Position numbers and translations under genes: made by a program | The notes under the pieces: generated by a model | The model's input: the letters and a program-made list of their open reading frames with translations, nothing else | What the model was told of the DNA's origin: nothing | The model's database searches: none | In this document: positions 54,100 through 62,535 of the stretch, piece by piece | Numbering within the stretch: the first letter of the stretch is position 1 | How the letters are laid out: the number at the start of each line of letters is the position of its first letter | NCBI RefSeq assembly: GCF_024128855.1 | Contig: NZ_JAMYDV010000004.1 | Location: forward strand, 124,001 to 188,000 | Source: Rhodovulum tesquicola | Lineage (GTDB): Bacteria; Pseudomonadota; Alphaproteobacteria; Rhodobacterales; Rhodobacteraceae | DNA length: 64,000 nt | Reading direction: 5' to 3'

Positions 54100-55590
54100 A
54101 TGGCCGCAAGGGCTGAGGAAATCGTCGTCATCGGCGCCGGGATGGGGGGGCTTTCGGCGGCGATCCGGCTGGCCCATGCGGGGCTGAAGGTGCATGTCGT
54201 GGACCGCGCGCCCGGGCCGGGCGGCAAGATGCGCACGATGGCGACCGAGGCCGGGCCGGTCGATGCGGGGCCCACGGTGATGACCCTGCGCCCCGTCTTC
54301 GAAGAGCTTTTCGACAGTACCGGCGCGCGGCTGTCCGACTATGTGACGCTGCACCGCGAAGAGGTTCTGGCGCGGCACTGGTGGCCCGATGGCGGAACGC
54401 TGGACCTCTTCGCCGACGAAGCGGCCAGCGCGGACGCCGTGGGCGCCTTTGCCGGGGCGCAGGCGGAACGCGAGTTCCGCGCCTTCTGCGCCCGGGCAAA
54501 GCGGCTCTATCAGGCGTTCGAGGGGCCGATGATGCTGGCGGGCACGCCCTCGCAGGGCGCTCTGACGCGGCATGTGCTGATCCATCCCAGGCTGATCCTC
54601 GACATGGCGCCGCACAGGACGCTGGCGAAAACGCTGGGCGCGCGGTTCACCGATCCCCGGCTCGCGCAGCTCTTCGGGCGCTATGCCACCTATGTCGGCG
54701 GCTCGCCCTTCCGTTCGCCCGCGATCCTGGGGCTGATCTGGCATGCCGAGGCGCAGGGCGTCTGGCGGGTCGAGGGCGGCATGAAACGGCTGGCCCACGG
54801 GCTGGAACGGCTGGCCCGCACGCAGGGCGCCGCCTTCACCTTCGGCACCGGGGCCGCACAGATCGAGACGCGCGCGGGCCGCGTCGCGGCCGTGCACCTG
54901 GAGGATGGCACCCGCCTGCCCGCCGATATCGTCGTCTTCAACGGCGATCCGGCCGCGCTGGGGGCGGGGCTGCTGGGCGAGGGCCTGCGCGACACCCTGC
55001 CGCGCGCGGCCACCCATCCGCGCAGCCTGTCGGCCTATGTCTGGTCCTATGCCGCCATCCCGAAAGGGCCGGAGCTTGTCCACCACAACGTCTTTTTCTG
55101 CACCGATCCGCATACCGAATTCGATCCGATCGCAAAGGGCCATATGCCCGAGGACGGCACGCTCTATATCTGCGCGCAGGACCGGGGCACCGGCGCCTCT
55201 CCGCAGGGGCTGGAACGGTTCGAGATCATCATGAACGGCCCGCCCCAGGCGGACGGGGCCGATCCGACAGACGAGGAGAAAGAGACGTGCCGGACACGCA
55301 CCTTCGAGACGCTGGCCCGGTTCGGGCTGGCCTTCGATCCGACGCCGGGGACGGACTGGCTGACGACGCCCAGGCAGTTCGCGAAGCTGTTCCCCGCCTC
55401 GGAAGGTTCCCTATACGGGCGGAGCCCGCACGGCCTGACAGCCTCGTTGAAGAAGCCCACGGCCCGGACGAAGGTGGCGGGGCTTTATCTGGCGGGGGGG
55501 GGCGCGCATCCGGGGGCGGGCATCCCCATGGCAACCCTCTCCGGCCGGCACGCGGCCGCGGCGATCTTGACGGACCTTGCTTCGACCTAG
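54100..55590 (+). CDS. crtD: Methoxyneurosporene dehydrogenase (C-3,4 desaturase)
   Basis: A 496-residue FAD-dependent CrtI-family enzyme that introduces the C-3,4 double bond into methoxyneurosporene. The dinucleotide motif is VVIGAGMGGLSAAIRLAHAG with GPGGKMRT following. The C-terminal CrtI signature is GLYLAGGGAHPGAGIPMATL. GAGGTGG precedes the ATG at 54100. A run of nine G (55494-55502) lies inside that signature, but the frame stays intact. crtC follows without a visible start codon. Confidence 0.95.
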   Translation: MAARAEEIVVIGAGMGGLSAAIRLAHAGLKVHVVDRAPGPGGKMRTMATEAGPVDAGPTVMTLRPVFEELFDSTGARLSDYVTLHREEVLARHWWPDGGTLDLFADEAASADAVGAFAGAQAEREFRAFCARAKRLYQAFEGPMMLAGTPSQGALTRHVLIHPRLILDMAPHRTLAKTLGARFTDPRLAQLFGRYATYVGGSPFRSPAILGLIWHAEAQGVWRVEGGMKRLAHGLERLARTQGAAFTFGTGAAQIETRAGRVAAVHLEDGTRLPADIVVFNGDPAALGAGLLGEGLRDTLPRAATHPRSLSAYVWSYAAIPKGPELVHHNVFFCTDPHTEFDPIAKGHMPEDGTLYICAQDRGTGASPQGLERFEIIMNGPPQADGADPTDEEKETCRTRTFETLARFGLAFDPTPGTDWLTTPRQFAKLFPASEGSLYGRSPHGLTASLKKPTARTKVAGLYLAGGGAHPGAGIPMATLSGRHAAAAILTDLAST

Positions 55591-56507
55591 AGGTACCGCC
55601 CGACGGCTATGCCTGGTGGTATGTCGACGGCATCAGCCATGACGGCGAACAGCAGATTTCCATCATCTCGTTCATCGGCTCGGTGTTCTCGCCCTGGTAT
55701 CGCTGGTCGGGCCGGAAGAACCCTGAAAACCATTGCTGCATCAACGTCGCCACCTATGGCCGCGGCGGGCGCTGGACGATGACCGACCGCGGACAGGCCG
55801 CCCTGCGCCAGTCGCGCAACAGGTTCGAGGTGGGACCGTCGAAACTGACCTGGACCGGCAGCCAGTTGCTGATCGACATCGACGAGGTTGCCTGGCCAAG
55901 GATGCAGCGGCTGAAGGGGCGGGTCAGGGTGACGCCGTCCGCGATCACCTCGGTCGAGTTGCCGCTGAAGCAGGACGGAAGCCATGTCTGGCGGCCCTTC
56001 GCGCCCTCGTCCGAGATCGAGGTGGACCTGAACCAGCCCGGCTGGCAATGGACGGGGCATGGCTATTTCGATGCGAATTTCGGCATCCACGCGCTGGAGG
56101 ACGATTTCAGCTACTGGACCTGGGGCCGGTTCCCGACGCGCGACAACGGCGCCTACTGCTTCTACGATGCCAGCGTGCGGGACGGGTCCGAACTGGCGGT
56201 GGGGCTGCATTTCGGCGCGGATGGCTCGGCCGAGGTGATCGACGCGCCGCCGCGCACGCGGTTCGCCCGGTCGAAATGGCTGGTCCGGCGCGAGACGCGC
56301 GCCGACCCGGGCTATGTGCCGCAACAGGTCCACGACATGCTGGACGCACCGTTCTATTGCCGCTCGGCGGTGCGCACCCGGGTCTTCGGCGAGGAAATGG
56401 TGGGCGTGCACGAGGCGCTGGATCTGGACCGCTTCGCCAGCCCGCTTCTGAAGCCGATGCTGGCCGTCCGGGTGCCGCGCCGGTCGGGCTGGCGTTTTCA
56501 GGACTAG
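55581..56507 (+). CDS. crtC: Hydroxyneurosporene synthase (carotenoid 1,2-hydratase), start codon not found
   Basis: A conserved CrtC frame that adds water across the C-1,2 double bond of acyclic carotenoids. Recognisable sequence begins FDLEVPPDGYAWWYVDGISH and continues FIGSVFSPWYRWSGRKNP, CCINVATYGRGGRWTMTDRG and GYFDANFGIHALEDDFSYWT. The left boundary given is where similarity begins. No ATG, GTG or TTG occurs in frame between the crtD end and GTG 55683, which would remove the conserved start. ATC or ATT near 55656-55664 is possible. The stop is TAG at 56507. Confidence 0.85.
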   Translation, partial: FDLEVPPDGYAWWYVDGISHDGEQQISIISFIGSVFSPWYRWSGRKNPENHCCINVATYGRGGRWTMTDRGQAALRQSRNRFEVGPSKLTWTGSQLLIDIDEVAWPRMQRLKGRVRVTPSAITSVELPLKQDGSHVWRPFAPSSEIEVDLNQPGWQWTGHGYFDANFGIHALEDDFSYWTWGRFPTRDNGAYCFYDASVRDGSELAVGLHFGADGSAEVIDAPPRTRFARSKWLVRRETRADPGYVPQQVHDMLDAPFYCRSAVRTRVFGEEMVGVHEALDLDRFASPLLKPMLAVRVPRRSGWRFQD

Positions 56508-56510
56508 GAC

Positions 56511-56540
56511 CGGGCCGCCTTGCCGGTGCAGGGCGGCCCG
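56511..56540. terminator. Terminator between crtC and thiolase gene
   Basis: A 9-bp perfect stem CGGGCCGCC / GGCGGCCCG with a 12-base loop, between the convergent stops at 56507 and 56547. Confidence 0.7.
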
Positions 56541-56546
56541 CTTGGC

Positions 56547-57719
56547 TCAGGGCCGCTCGATGGCGATGGCGGTGCCCTCGCCGCCGCCGATGCAGATCGC
56601 CGCGACGCCGCGTTTCAACCCGCGCTTTTCCAGCGCGTTCAGCAGCGTGACGATGATCCGCGTGCCAGAGGCACCGATCGGGTGGCCCAGCGCACAGGCG
56701 CCGCCATTCACGTTCACCCGCTCGCGCGGCAGCCCCATCTCGTGCATGAAGGCCATGGGCACCACGGCGAAAGCCTCGTTCACCTCCCACAGATCGACAT
56801 CGTCCCTGGTCCAGCCGATCCGCGCCAGCAGCTTCTGCGCGGCCGGAACCGGCGCGGTCGTGAACCAGCCCGGGGCCTGCGCGTGGCTTGCATGGCCCAG
56901 GATGCGGGCGCGGATCGGCAGGCCGCGCGCCTCGGCCTCGGCGCGGGTCGCCAGGATCAGCGCCGCCGCCCCGTCCGAGATCGACGAGGAATTGGCCGCC
57001 GTCACCGTGCCGTCCTTGCGGAAGGCGGGTTTCAACTGCGGGATCTTCTCGGGCCGTGCATTGGCGGGCTGTTCGTCCTCGGCCACCACCGTCTCGCCCC
57101 TGCGCGAGGCCACGGTAACGGGCACGATCTCGCCCTCGAAGGCCCCGGATTTCTGCGCCGCCAGCGCATTGGACAGCGAGCCCAGCGCATATTCGTCCTG
57201 CGCCTCGCGCGTGAACTGGAAATGCCCGGCGCAATCCTCGGCAAAGGTGCCCATCAGGCGACCCTTGTCATAGGCGTCTTCCAGCCCGTCGAGGAACATG
57301 TGGTCGATCACCTGACCATGGCCGATCCGCGCGCCGCCGCGCATCGCGGGCAACAGGTAGGGGGCGTTGGTCATGCTTTCCATGCCACCGGCGCAGATCA
57401 CCGCGGCGGCGCCCAGCGCCAGCTGGTCATGCGCGATCATCGCGGCCTTCATCCCCGAGCCGCACATCTTGTTCAGCGTGGTCGCGGGCACATCCTCGCC
57501 CAGCCCCGCCTTGAACCCCGCCTGCCGCGCGGGGGCCTGCCCCTGGCCCGCAGGCAACACGCAGCCCATCAGCAATTCATCGACCGTCCCGACGCCTGCG
57601 CCCGCCATCGCCGCACGAATCGCGGCACCGCCCAGCGTGGGCGCATCGACGTCGGCGAACACGCCCTGAAAGCCGCCCATGGGCGTGCGCGCCGCTCCGC
57701 AGATCACAACCTCGTTCAT
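56547..57719 (-). CDS. Acetyl-CoA acetyltransferase/thiolase family protein
   Basis: A 390-residue thiolase. The acyl-Cys lies in NKMCGSGMKAAM. The C-terminal catalytic pair is His in NGGACALGHPIGASG and Cys in AICIGGGEG. NEAFAVVPMAFM completes the core set. It could act as biosynthetic acetoacetyl-CoA thiolase or in beta-oxidation. No phb or fad genes are adjacent, so the pathway is undecided. It is convergent with crtC. Confidence 0.92.
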   Translation of the reverse strand: MNEVVICGAARTPMGGFQGVFADVDAPTLGGAAIRAAMAGAGVGTVDELLMGCVLPAGQGQAPARQAGFKAGLGEDVPATTLNKMCGSGMKAAMIAHDQLALGAAAVICAGGMESMTNAPYLLPAMRGGARIGHGQVIDHMFLDGLEDAYDKGRLMGTFAEDCAGHFQFTREAQDEYALGSLSNALAAQKSGAFEGEIVPVTVASRRGETVVAEDEQPANARPEKIPQLKPAFRKDGTVTAANSSSISDGAAALILATRAEAEARGLPIRARILGHASHAQAPGWFTTAPVPAAQKLLARIGWTRDDVDLWEVNEAFAVVPMAFMHEMGLPRERVNVNGGACALGHPIGASGTRIIVTLLNALEKRGLKRGVAAICIGGGEGTAIAIERP

Positions 57720-57805
57720 GCCGTCCTCCCGCATTTGACGACCATCACTTACAGAATGGTAACGATTGGCGTCTAGCCTCAACACCGGATCACAGGAGAG
57801 TCCGC

Positions 57806-58150
57806 ATGGAACTGCACACCGAAACCCGTGACGACGCGCTGCATGTGACCGTCGCTGAACCGCGCATCGACTCGGCGGTGGCGATCCGGTTCAAGGACCG
57901 CATGCGCGAAGTGGCGGCAGACGGCCCGGCGCGCGTCGTGCTGGATCTGGGCGCGGTCGATTTCCTCGACAGCAGCGGCCTTGGCGCGGTCGTGGCCGTG
58001 ATGAAACTGCTCGGGCCGGGCCGCACGCTGGAACTTTGCAACCTGACCCCCAATGTCGAAAAGGTGTTCCGCCTGACGCGGATGGACCGGGTCTTCACCA
58101 TCCATCCCGACACCGAGGCGGCCTTTGCGGACAAGCGGTCGATCGCATGA
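57806..58150 (+). CDS. STAS-domain anti-anti-sigma factor (RsbV/SpoIIAA-like)
   Basis: A 114-residue STAS protein. The phosphorylation loop is VDFLDSSGLGAVVAVMKLLG with the conserved Ser-Gly. In partner switching the unphosphorylated form captures the anti-sigma kinase. It overlaps the downstream kinase-like gene (ATGA), so the two are made together. AGGAGAG precedes the ATG. No sigma factor gene is next to it. Confidence 0.9.
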   Translation: MELHTETRDDALHVTVAEPRIDSAVAIRFKDRMREVAADGPARVVLDLGAVDFLDSSGLGAVVAVMKLLGPGRTLELCNLTPNVEKVFRLTRMDRVFTIHPDTEAAFADKRSIA

Positions 58151-58647
58151 CCCTGCCGGACGGGATGCGGGGTGGGATCGCCCCATCCGACGACGCCCGG
58201 GACGCCAGTTGTTGCGAGGCGGAGGCCGCGTTGATCGTGGTGGAGGCCACGCCCATGGGAGTTCGCTGCGCCCTGGCCGAGATGCGGACACGCTTCGCCC
58301 CGGCAGGCCCTGGTCCCGACCTGCTCGGCATGGCCGAGACGGTCCTGGCGGAAGCGCTGAACAACGTGGTCGAACATGCCTACCGTCACGGCGGCAACGG
58401 CCCGATCGAACTGCGCCTTGTGCATTGCGGCACGCGGCTGAAGGTCGACCTGCGCGACTATGGTGACCCGATGCCCGCCGGCGTTCTGCCCGGCGGCGCG
58501 CTGCCTGCCTATGAGGGCTCCGGGGACGGCCCGCCCGAGGGCGGGTTCGGCTGGTTCCTGATCCGTGCGCTGGCCCGGGACCTGTCCTATATCCGCGAGA
58601 ACGGACAGAACCGCCTGCGCTTCTTCGTGCCGCTGGCCGAGGCGTGA
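58147..58647 (+). CDS. Anti-sigma factor-type ATP-binding protein (RsbW-like)
   Basis: A 166-residue GHKL ATPase/kinase of the RsbW/SpoIIAB type. The N-box is LAEALNNVVEHAYRH, the G1 motif VDLRDYGDPMP, and the G2 region GGFGWFLIRALARDL. It would phosphorylate the STAS partner and hold a sigma factor or other target. The first 28 residues are a polar extension. A target cannot be identified here. Confidence 0.88.
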   Translation: MTLPDGMRGGIAPSDDARDASCCEAEAALIVVEATPMGVRCALAEMRTRFAPAGPGPDLLGMAETVLAEALNNVVEHAYRHGGNGPIELRLVHCGTRLKVDLRDYGDPMPAGVLPGGALPAYEGSGDGPPEGGFGWFLIRALARDLSYIRENGQNRLRFFVPLAEA

Positions 58648-58946
58648 ACGCGGGGCCGCACTGGCACCCCGGCCGCGAGGCTCCCTCCGCCCCTCCGGGA
58701 TCGGCCCGCAAGGTCAGGGCGACCCGATCACGCCTCTGCCCGACGCCTGTCCGGGCGTCGCATCCTCTGCCCACCCCCGAACCGCCGCGCGACTGCCTGC
58801 CATGGGTTCCCGCCGAACCGTTCGATGCGGATCGCAATCCGCATCGGCTGCGCATGGCGATGGACGCCCCTTCTCGCCCTTGAAAAACGCATTGGCTTCC
58901 CCCCCCTGCCCGTCCTAACGTCCCGGCAAAGGCGAGGGAGGAGAGC

Positions 58947-60527
58947 ATGCGCGATTACCAGCTTCCAGGCCGGTCGGCCGTTTTCGCAACGAACGGACTC
59001 TGCGCCACATCGCACCCGCTGGCGGCGCGGGTGGCGGTGCAGATGCTGGAATCGGGTGGCAATGCGGTGGATGCCGCCATCGCGGGGGCCGTGCTGCTGG
59101 GCATCTGCGAACCGCACATGACCGGGATCGGCGGCGACTGTTTCGTGCTGCTGAAACCGGCGGGCGAGGACCGCATCCTTGCGCTGAACGGCTCGGGCCG
59201 GGCGCCCGCGGGGCTGGACGCCGCGGCGTTGCGCGGCCGCGGGCTGGCCGCCATGCCGACCCACACCGCCGACGCGGTCACCGTGCCGGGCGCCATCGAC
59301 GCCTTCTGCCGCCTGTCCGCGGACTGGGGCCGCGCCGGGATGGCCGCCAGCCTCGCCCCCGCGATCCACTATGCAGAGGCGGGCGTGCCCGTCGCCCCCC
59401 GCACCGCCTGGGACTGGGGCTGCACCCAAGGAAACCTGCAGGGCGACGCCCGCCGGTTCTACCTGATCGACGGCGCAGCGCCGCGCCCCGGCCAGGTCTT
59501 TCGCGCGCCGATGCAGGCCCAGGTGCTGCGCCGTGTCGCCACCGAGGGCCGCGCGGGCTATTACGAGGGCGAGGTGGCCGAGGACATGGTGGCCTCGCTC
59601 CGCGCGCTGGGCGGCACGCATACGCTGGAGGATTTCGCCGCCACCGCCTGCGACTGGACAGATCCGGTCAGCGGCACCTACAAGGGCATCGAACTGGTCG
59701 AGCATCCGCCGAACGGGCAGGGCGCAACCGCGATCCTGATGGCGAACATCCTGTCGCATTTCGACCTGGCCGCGATGGACCCGCTGGGCGCCCAACGCGC
59801 CCATATCGAGGCCGAGGCGGCAAAACTGGCCTATGACGCGCGCAACCGCTTCATCGCCGACCCCGCGCACATGACCCGTCTCGATCACATGCTGGCGCCG
59901 GACACGGCCGCAGGTCTGGCCGCGCTGATCGACCCCGGCCGGGCGATGGAAAGCCCCGCGGCACTGGCGGAATCGGTGCACAAGGACACGATCTACCTGA
60001 CCGTGGTCGACCGCGACCGGATGGCGGTCTCACTGATCTATTCGGTGTTCCACGCCTTCGGCTCGGGGCTGGCGTCAGCCAAGTTCGGCATCAATTTCCA
60101 GAACCGCGGCGCGGGCTTCACGCTGGCCGAGGGCCACCCGAACGAGGCCGCGGGCGGCAAGCGGCCGATGCACACGATCATCCCCGCGATGCTGAAAAGG
60201 AACGGCCGCGTGCTGATGCCCTTCGGCGTGATGGGCGGGGCCTATCAGGCAAACGGGCATGCGCGATTCCTGACCAATGTGGTCGATTTCGGCATGCACC
60301 CACAGCAGGCCATCGACGCGCCGCGCAGTTTCACCGATGCAGGCCAGATGCAGGTCGAGCGGGGGTATCCGGACGCGGTGCGGGCGGAACTGGCCGCGCT
60401 GGGCCACGAGGTCGCGATCCCCGATGTCCCGATCGGCGGCGCCCAGGCGATCCTGATCGACGAGGCGGCGGGCGTGCTGCAAGGCGCGTCCGACCCGCGC
60501 AAGGATGGCTGCGCGCTGGGCTACTAG
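58947..60527 (+). CDS. Gamma-glutamyltransferase family protein
   Basis: A 526-residue Ntn-hydrolase precursor. Its catalytic Thr, the first residue of the small subunit after self-cleavage, lies in SVHKDTIYLTVVDRD. This is a variant of the usual TTHLSVVD, with Ile and Tyr in place of Thr and His. The large subunit has GGNAVDAAIAGAVLLGICEP and MTGIGGD. C-terminal GPRSFTD-type sequence is AIDAPRSFTDAGQ. No signal peptide is visible, so it may be a cytosolic amidohydrolase rather than classical glutathione-degrading GGT. GGAGGAG precedes the ATG. Confidence 0.88.
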   Translation: MRDYQLPGRSAVFATNGLCATSHPLAARVAVQMLESGGNAVDAAIAGAVLLGICEPHMTGIGGDCFVLLKPAGEDRILALNGSGRAPAGLDAAALRGRGLAAMPTHTADAVTVPGAIDAFCRLSADWGRAGMAASLAPAIHYAEAGVPVAPRTAWDWGCTQGNLQGDARRFYLIDGAAPRPGQVFRAPMQAQVLRRVATEGRAGYYEGEVAEDMVASLRALGGTHTLEDFAATACDWTDPVSGTYKGIELVEHPPNGQGATAILMANILSHFDLAAMDPLGAQRAHIEAEAAKLAYDARNRFIADPAHMTRLDHMLAPDTAAGLAALIDPGRAMESPAALAESVHKDTIYLTVVDRDRMAVSLIYSVFHAFGSGLASAKFGINFQNRGAGFTLAEGHPNEAAGGKRPMHTIIPAMLKRNGRVLMPFGVMGGAYQANGHARFLTNVVDFGMHPQQAIDAPRSFTDAGQMQVERGYPDAVRAELAALGHEVAIPDVPIGGAQAILIDEAAGVLQGASDPRKDGCALGY

Positions 60528-60540
60528 GCCCGGCGCATCC

Positions 60541-60873
60541 TCAGTTCAGCTGGAATTGCAGCGGGTAATGCCCATCCTCGAACTCGCCGAACAGATCGGC
60601 AAGGTCGGGATGGTCAATCGGCTCGCCGGTGTCGTCGGGCACCAGATTTTGCTCCGACACATAGGCGACGTAATAGCTGTGGTCGTTCTCGGCCAGCAGG
60701 TGGTAGAAGGGCTGGTCCTTCGCGGGCCGGCTTTCCTCGGGGATGGCGTCATACCATTCCTCGGTGTTCGAGAACATCGCATCGACATCGAACACGACTC
60801 CGCGGAAGGGGTGCTTGCGATGCCGCACCACCTGACCAAGACCGTATTTCGCGCGTGTCGTTCGCATCGTCAT
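60541..60873 (-). CDS. hspQ: Heat shock protein HspQ
   Basis: A 110-residue protein with the HspQ/YccV fold. Segments are KYGLGQVVRHRKHPFRGVVF, FDVDAMFSNTEEWYDAIPEE, QPFYHLLAENDHSYYVAYVS and EQNLVPDDTGEPIDHPDL. In Escherichia coli HspQ binds hemimethylated DNA and acts as a specificity enhancer of the Lon protease. ATG 60873 has GGGGG upstream; a second ATG two codons later is possible. Confidence 0.92.
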   Translation of the reverse strand: MTMRTTRAKYGLGQVVRHRKHPFRGVVFDVDAMFSNTEEWYDAIPEESRPAKDQPFYHLLAENDHSYYVAYVSEQNLVPDDTGEPIDHPDLADLFGEFEDGHYPLQFQLN

Positions 60874-61099
60874 CCAACCCCCATGAGGCCACAATACTGC
60901 CGCAACGCGGACAGAGTCCATGCGACAGCACGCGGCGCATGGAAACAGATTGTGATGCCCGGCCCCACAGTGCCCCCTGCACCGCGCGAACCGATGCCAC
61001 CTCGCGCTTTTCTGATCCGGACCTGCCGGATGGGCGTTTTCCCGCCGCGCGATTTCGCCTATGGTGGCGGCAACAATAAAGATAACGAGGCCGGGGCAG

Positions 61100-61675
61100 A
61101 TGAGCAGAGTCCTTCTCGTGGTGGTCATTCTTGCGCTTGCAGGCTGCGGCGGTGGGTATTCGCCCCCGCGCGAGCTGGACAATGCGTGCGGAATCGCCCG
61201 CGAGCGTCCGAACTATGTCCGCGCGATGGAGCGCGCCGAACGGCGCTGGGGCGTTCCCGTCCATGTGCAGATGGCGGTGATGCACCAGGAAAGCAAGTTC
61301 GTGGGCGATGCCCGCACGCCGCACCAATACGTCCTGGGCATCATCCCGATGGGCCGACAAAGTTCGGCCTATGGCTATGCCCAGGCCATCGACGGAACCT
61401 GGGACGACTATGTCCGCGCCACCGGAAAGCGCGGGGCCAGGCGCGACAGGATCAATGACGCGACCGATTTCATGGGCTGGTACATGAACCGGAGCCGCGA
61501 CATGCTGGGTATTCCGCTGCATGACGCGCGCAACCAGTACCTAGCCTATCACGAGGGACAGGCGGGGTTTGCAAGGCAGAGCTACATGGCCAAGCCTTGG
61601 CTTATCAAGGTCGCCGACCGGGTGTCGAACCGCGCCGATCTCTATCGCGGGCAACTGGCGCGCTGTCGACGCTGA
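61100..61675 (+). CDS. Transglycosylase SLT domain lipoprotein
   Basis: A 191-residue lipoprotein. The signal ends in lipobox LALAGC, so Cys16 should be lipid-modified. The body has a lysozyme-like SLT domain with the catalytic Glu in VMHQESKFVGDAR and the later AYGYAQAIDGTWDDY and YLAYHEGQAGF. It cuts peptidoglycan glycan strands at the membrane. GAGGCCGGGG lies upstream of the ATG. It has the short length typical of this subgroup. Confidence 0.9.
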   Translation: MSRVLLVVVILALAGCGGGYSPPRELDNACGIARERPNYVRAMERAERRWGVPVHVQMAVMHQESKFVGDARTPHQYVLGIIPMGRQSSAYGYAQAIDGTWDDYVRATGKRGARRDRINDATDFMGWYMNRSRDMLGIPLHDARNQYLAYHEGQAGFARQSYMAKPWLIKVADRVSNRADLYRGQLARCRR

Positions 61676-61684
61676 CAGGCGCGC

Positions 61685-61867
61685 TCAATCCAGGCGGCGC
61701 GCCTCGTCCACCAGCATGATCGGGATGCCGCCCCGGATCGGAAAGGCCAGCCCCGCGGCCCGCGACACCAGTTCCCGCCGCTCGGCATCATAGGCCAGCG
61801 GCGCATGCGTCACCGGACAGACCAGCGACTCGAGCATCCTTCGGTCGGCATGGAACGTCTCTGTCAT
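61685..61867 (-). CDS. Trm112 family protein
   Basis: A 60-residue protein of the Trm112/YcaR type. The core reads [20 protein letters not shown] and [20 protein letters not shown]. The family usually binds zinc with two CPxC pairs and activates methyltransferases. Here only Cys17 remains, so zinc binding is doubtful. It overlaps the upstream LON-domain gene by ATGA. Confidence 0.88.
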   Translation of the reverse strand: MTETFHADRRMLESLVCPVTHAPLAYDAERRELVSRAAGLAFPIRGGIPIMLVDEARRLD

Positions 61868-62508
61868 TGCATCGTCTCCTCGTCCGTGCCGCTGCGCAGC
61901 GCGAATTCGATCAGGGTGACCAGCGTCTCGCGCCGGGTCGTCAGCGAGGGCGCCTCGAGCAGGGCCTGCCTGTCCTCGGGCGCAAAGGGACAGAGCATCG
62001 ACAGCGAGTTGATCAACAGTTCGTCCTCGGCCTCCTTCAGACTGTCCCAGTCGGTGGCAAGGCCCCGGCTGGAGAAGAAACGCTTCAGGAGATCCATGAA
62101 CTTCGCCCGGTCGAACCGGGTATCGTCCTCGCCCGGGCCAAGATCGCGCGCGAACCCGTCCCAGGACACATCCGCCCGCAGATAGGGGGTAAAACCCGGC
62201 TGCTCGCGCGTGATCCGGTAGCGCGAGATGCCCGACAGCGTGATCATGTAGCGCCCGTCCTCGGTTTCCGAGAACGCGGTGACACGGCCCGCACAGCCGA
62301 TGGCATGCAGCCTGCGCTCGCCCCCGCCGGGCACCTCGCGCGGCTGGATCATGCCGATCAGCCGGTGTGGCGTCTTCAGCGTGTCGTCCAGCATCGCCAG
62401 ATAGCGCGGCTCGAAGATGTGCAGGGGAAGCCGTGCCCGGGGCAGCAGAAGCGCCCCGGGAAGCGGGAAGACGGGGATCGTTTCGGGTAGATCGGCGGCG
62501 GAGAACAT
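61864..62508 (-). CDS. LON peptidase substrate-binding domain protein
   Basis: A 214-residue protein made almost only of the Lon N-terminal (substrate-binding) domain. The opening is [20 protein letters not shown], followed by [15 protein letters not shown], and a helical C-terminus. It has no AAA or protease part. Such stand-alone domains are conserved in Rhodobacterales with no known function. ATG 62508 was chosen with AGGG upstream; an upstream GTG at 62532 has no ribosome site. Confidence 0.9.
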   Translation of the reverse strand: MFSAADLPETIPVFPLPGALLLPRARLPLHIFEPRYLAMLDDTLKTPHRLIGMIQPREVPGGGERRLHAIGCAGRVTAFSETEDGRYMITLSGISRYRITREQPGFTPYLRADVSWDGFARDLGPGEDDTRFDRAKFMDLLKRFFSSRGLATDWDSLKEAEDELLINSLSMLCPFAPEDRQALLEAPSLTTRRETLVTLIEFALRSGTDEETMQ

Positions 62509-62535
62509 ACCCTGCAAGCTAGGCCGCGACACCGG

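Noticed and set aside
55494-55502. Run of nine G in crtD as a frameshift
   Set aside because: The CrtI-family C-terminal signature reads correctly on both sides of the run, so crtD is intact.
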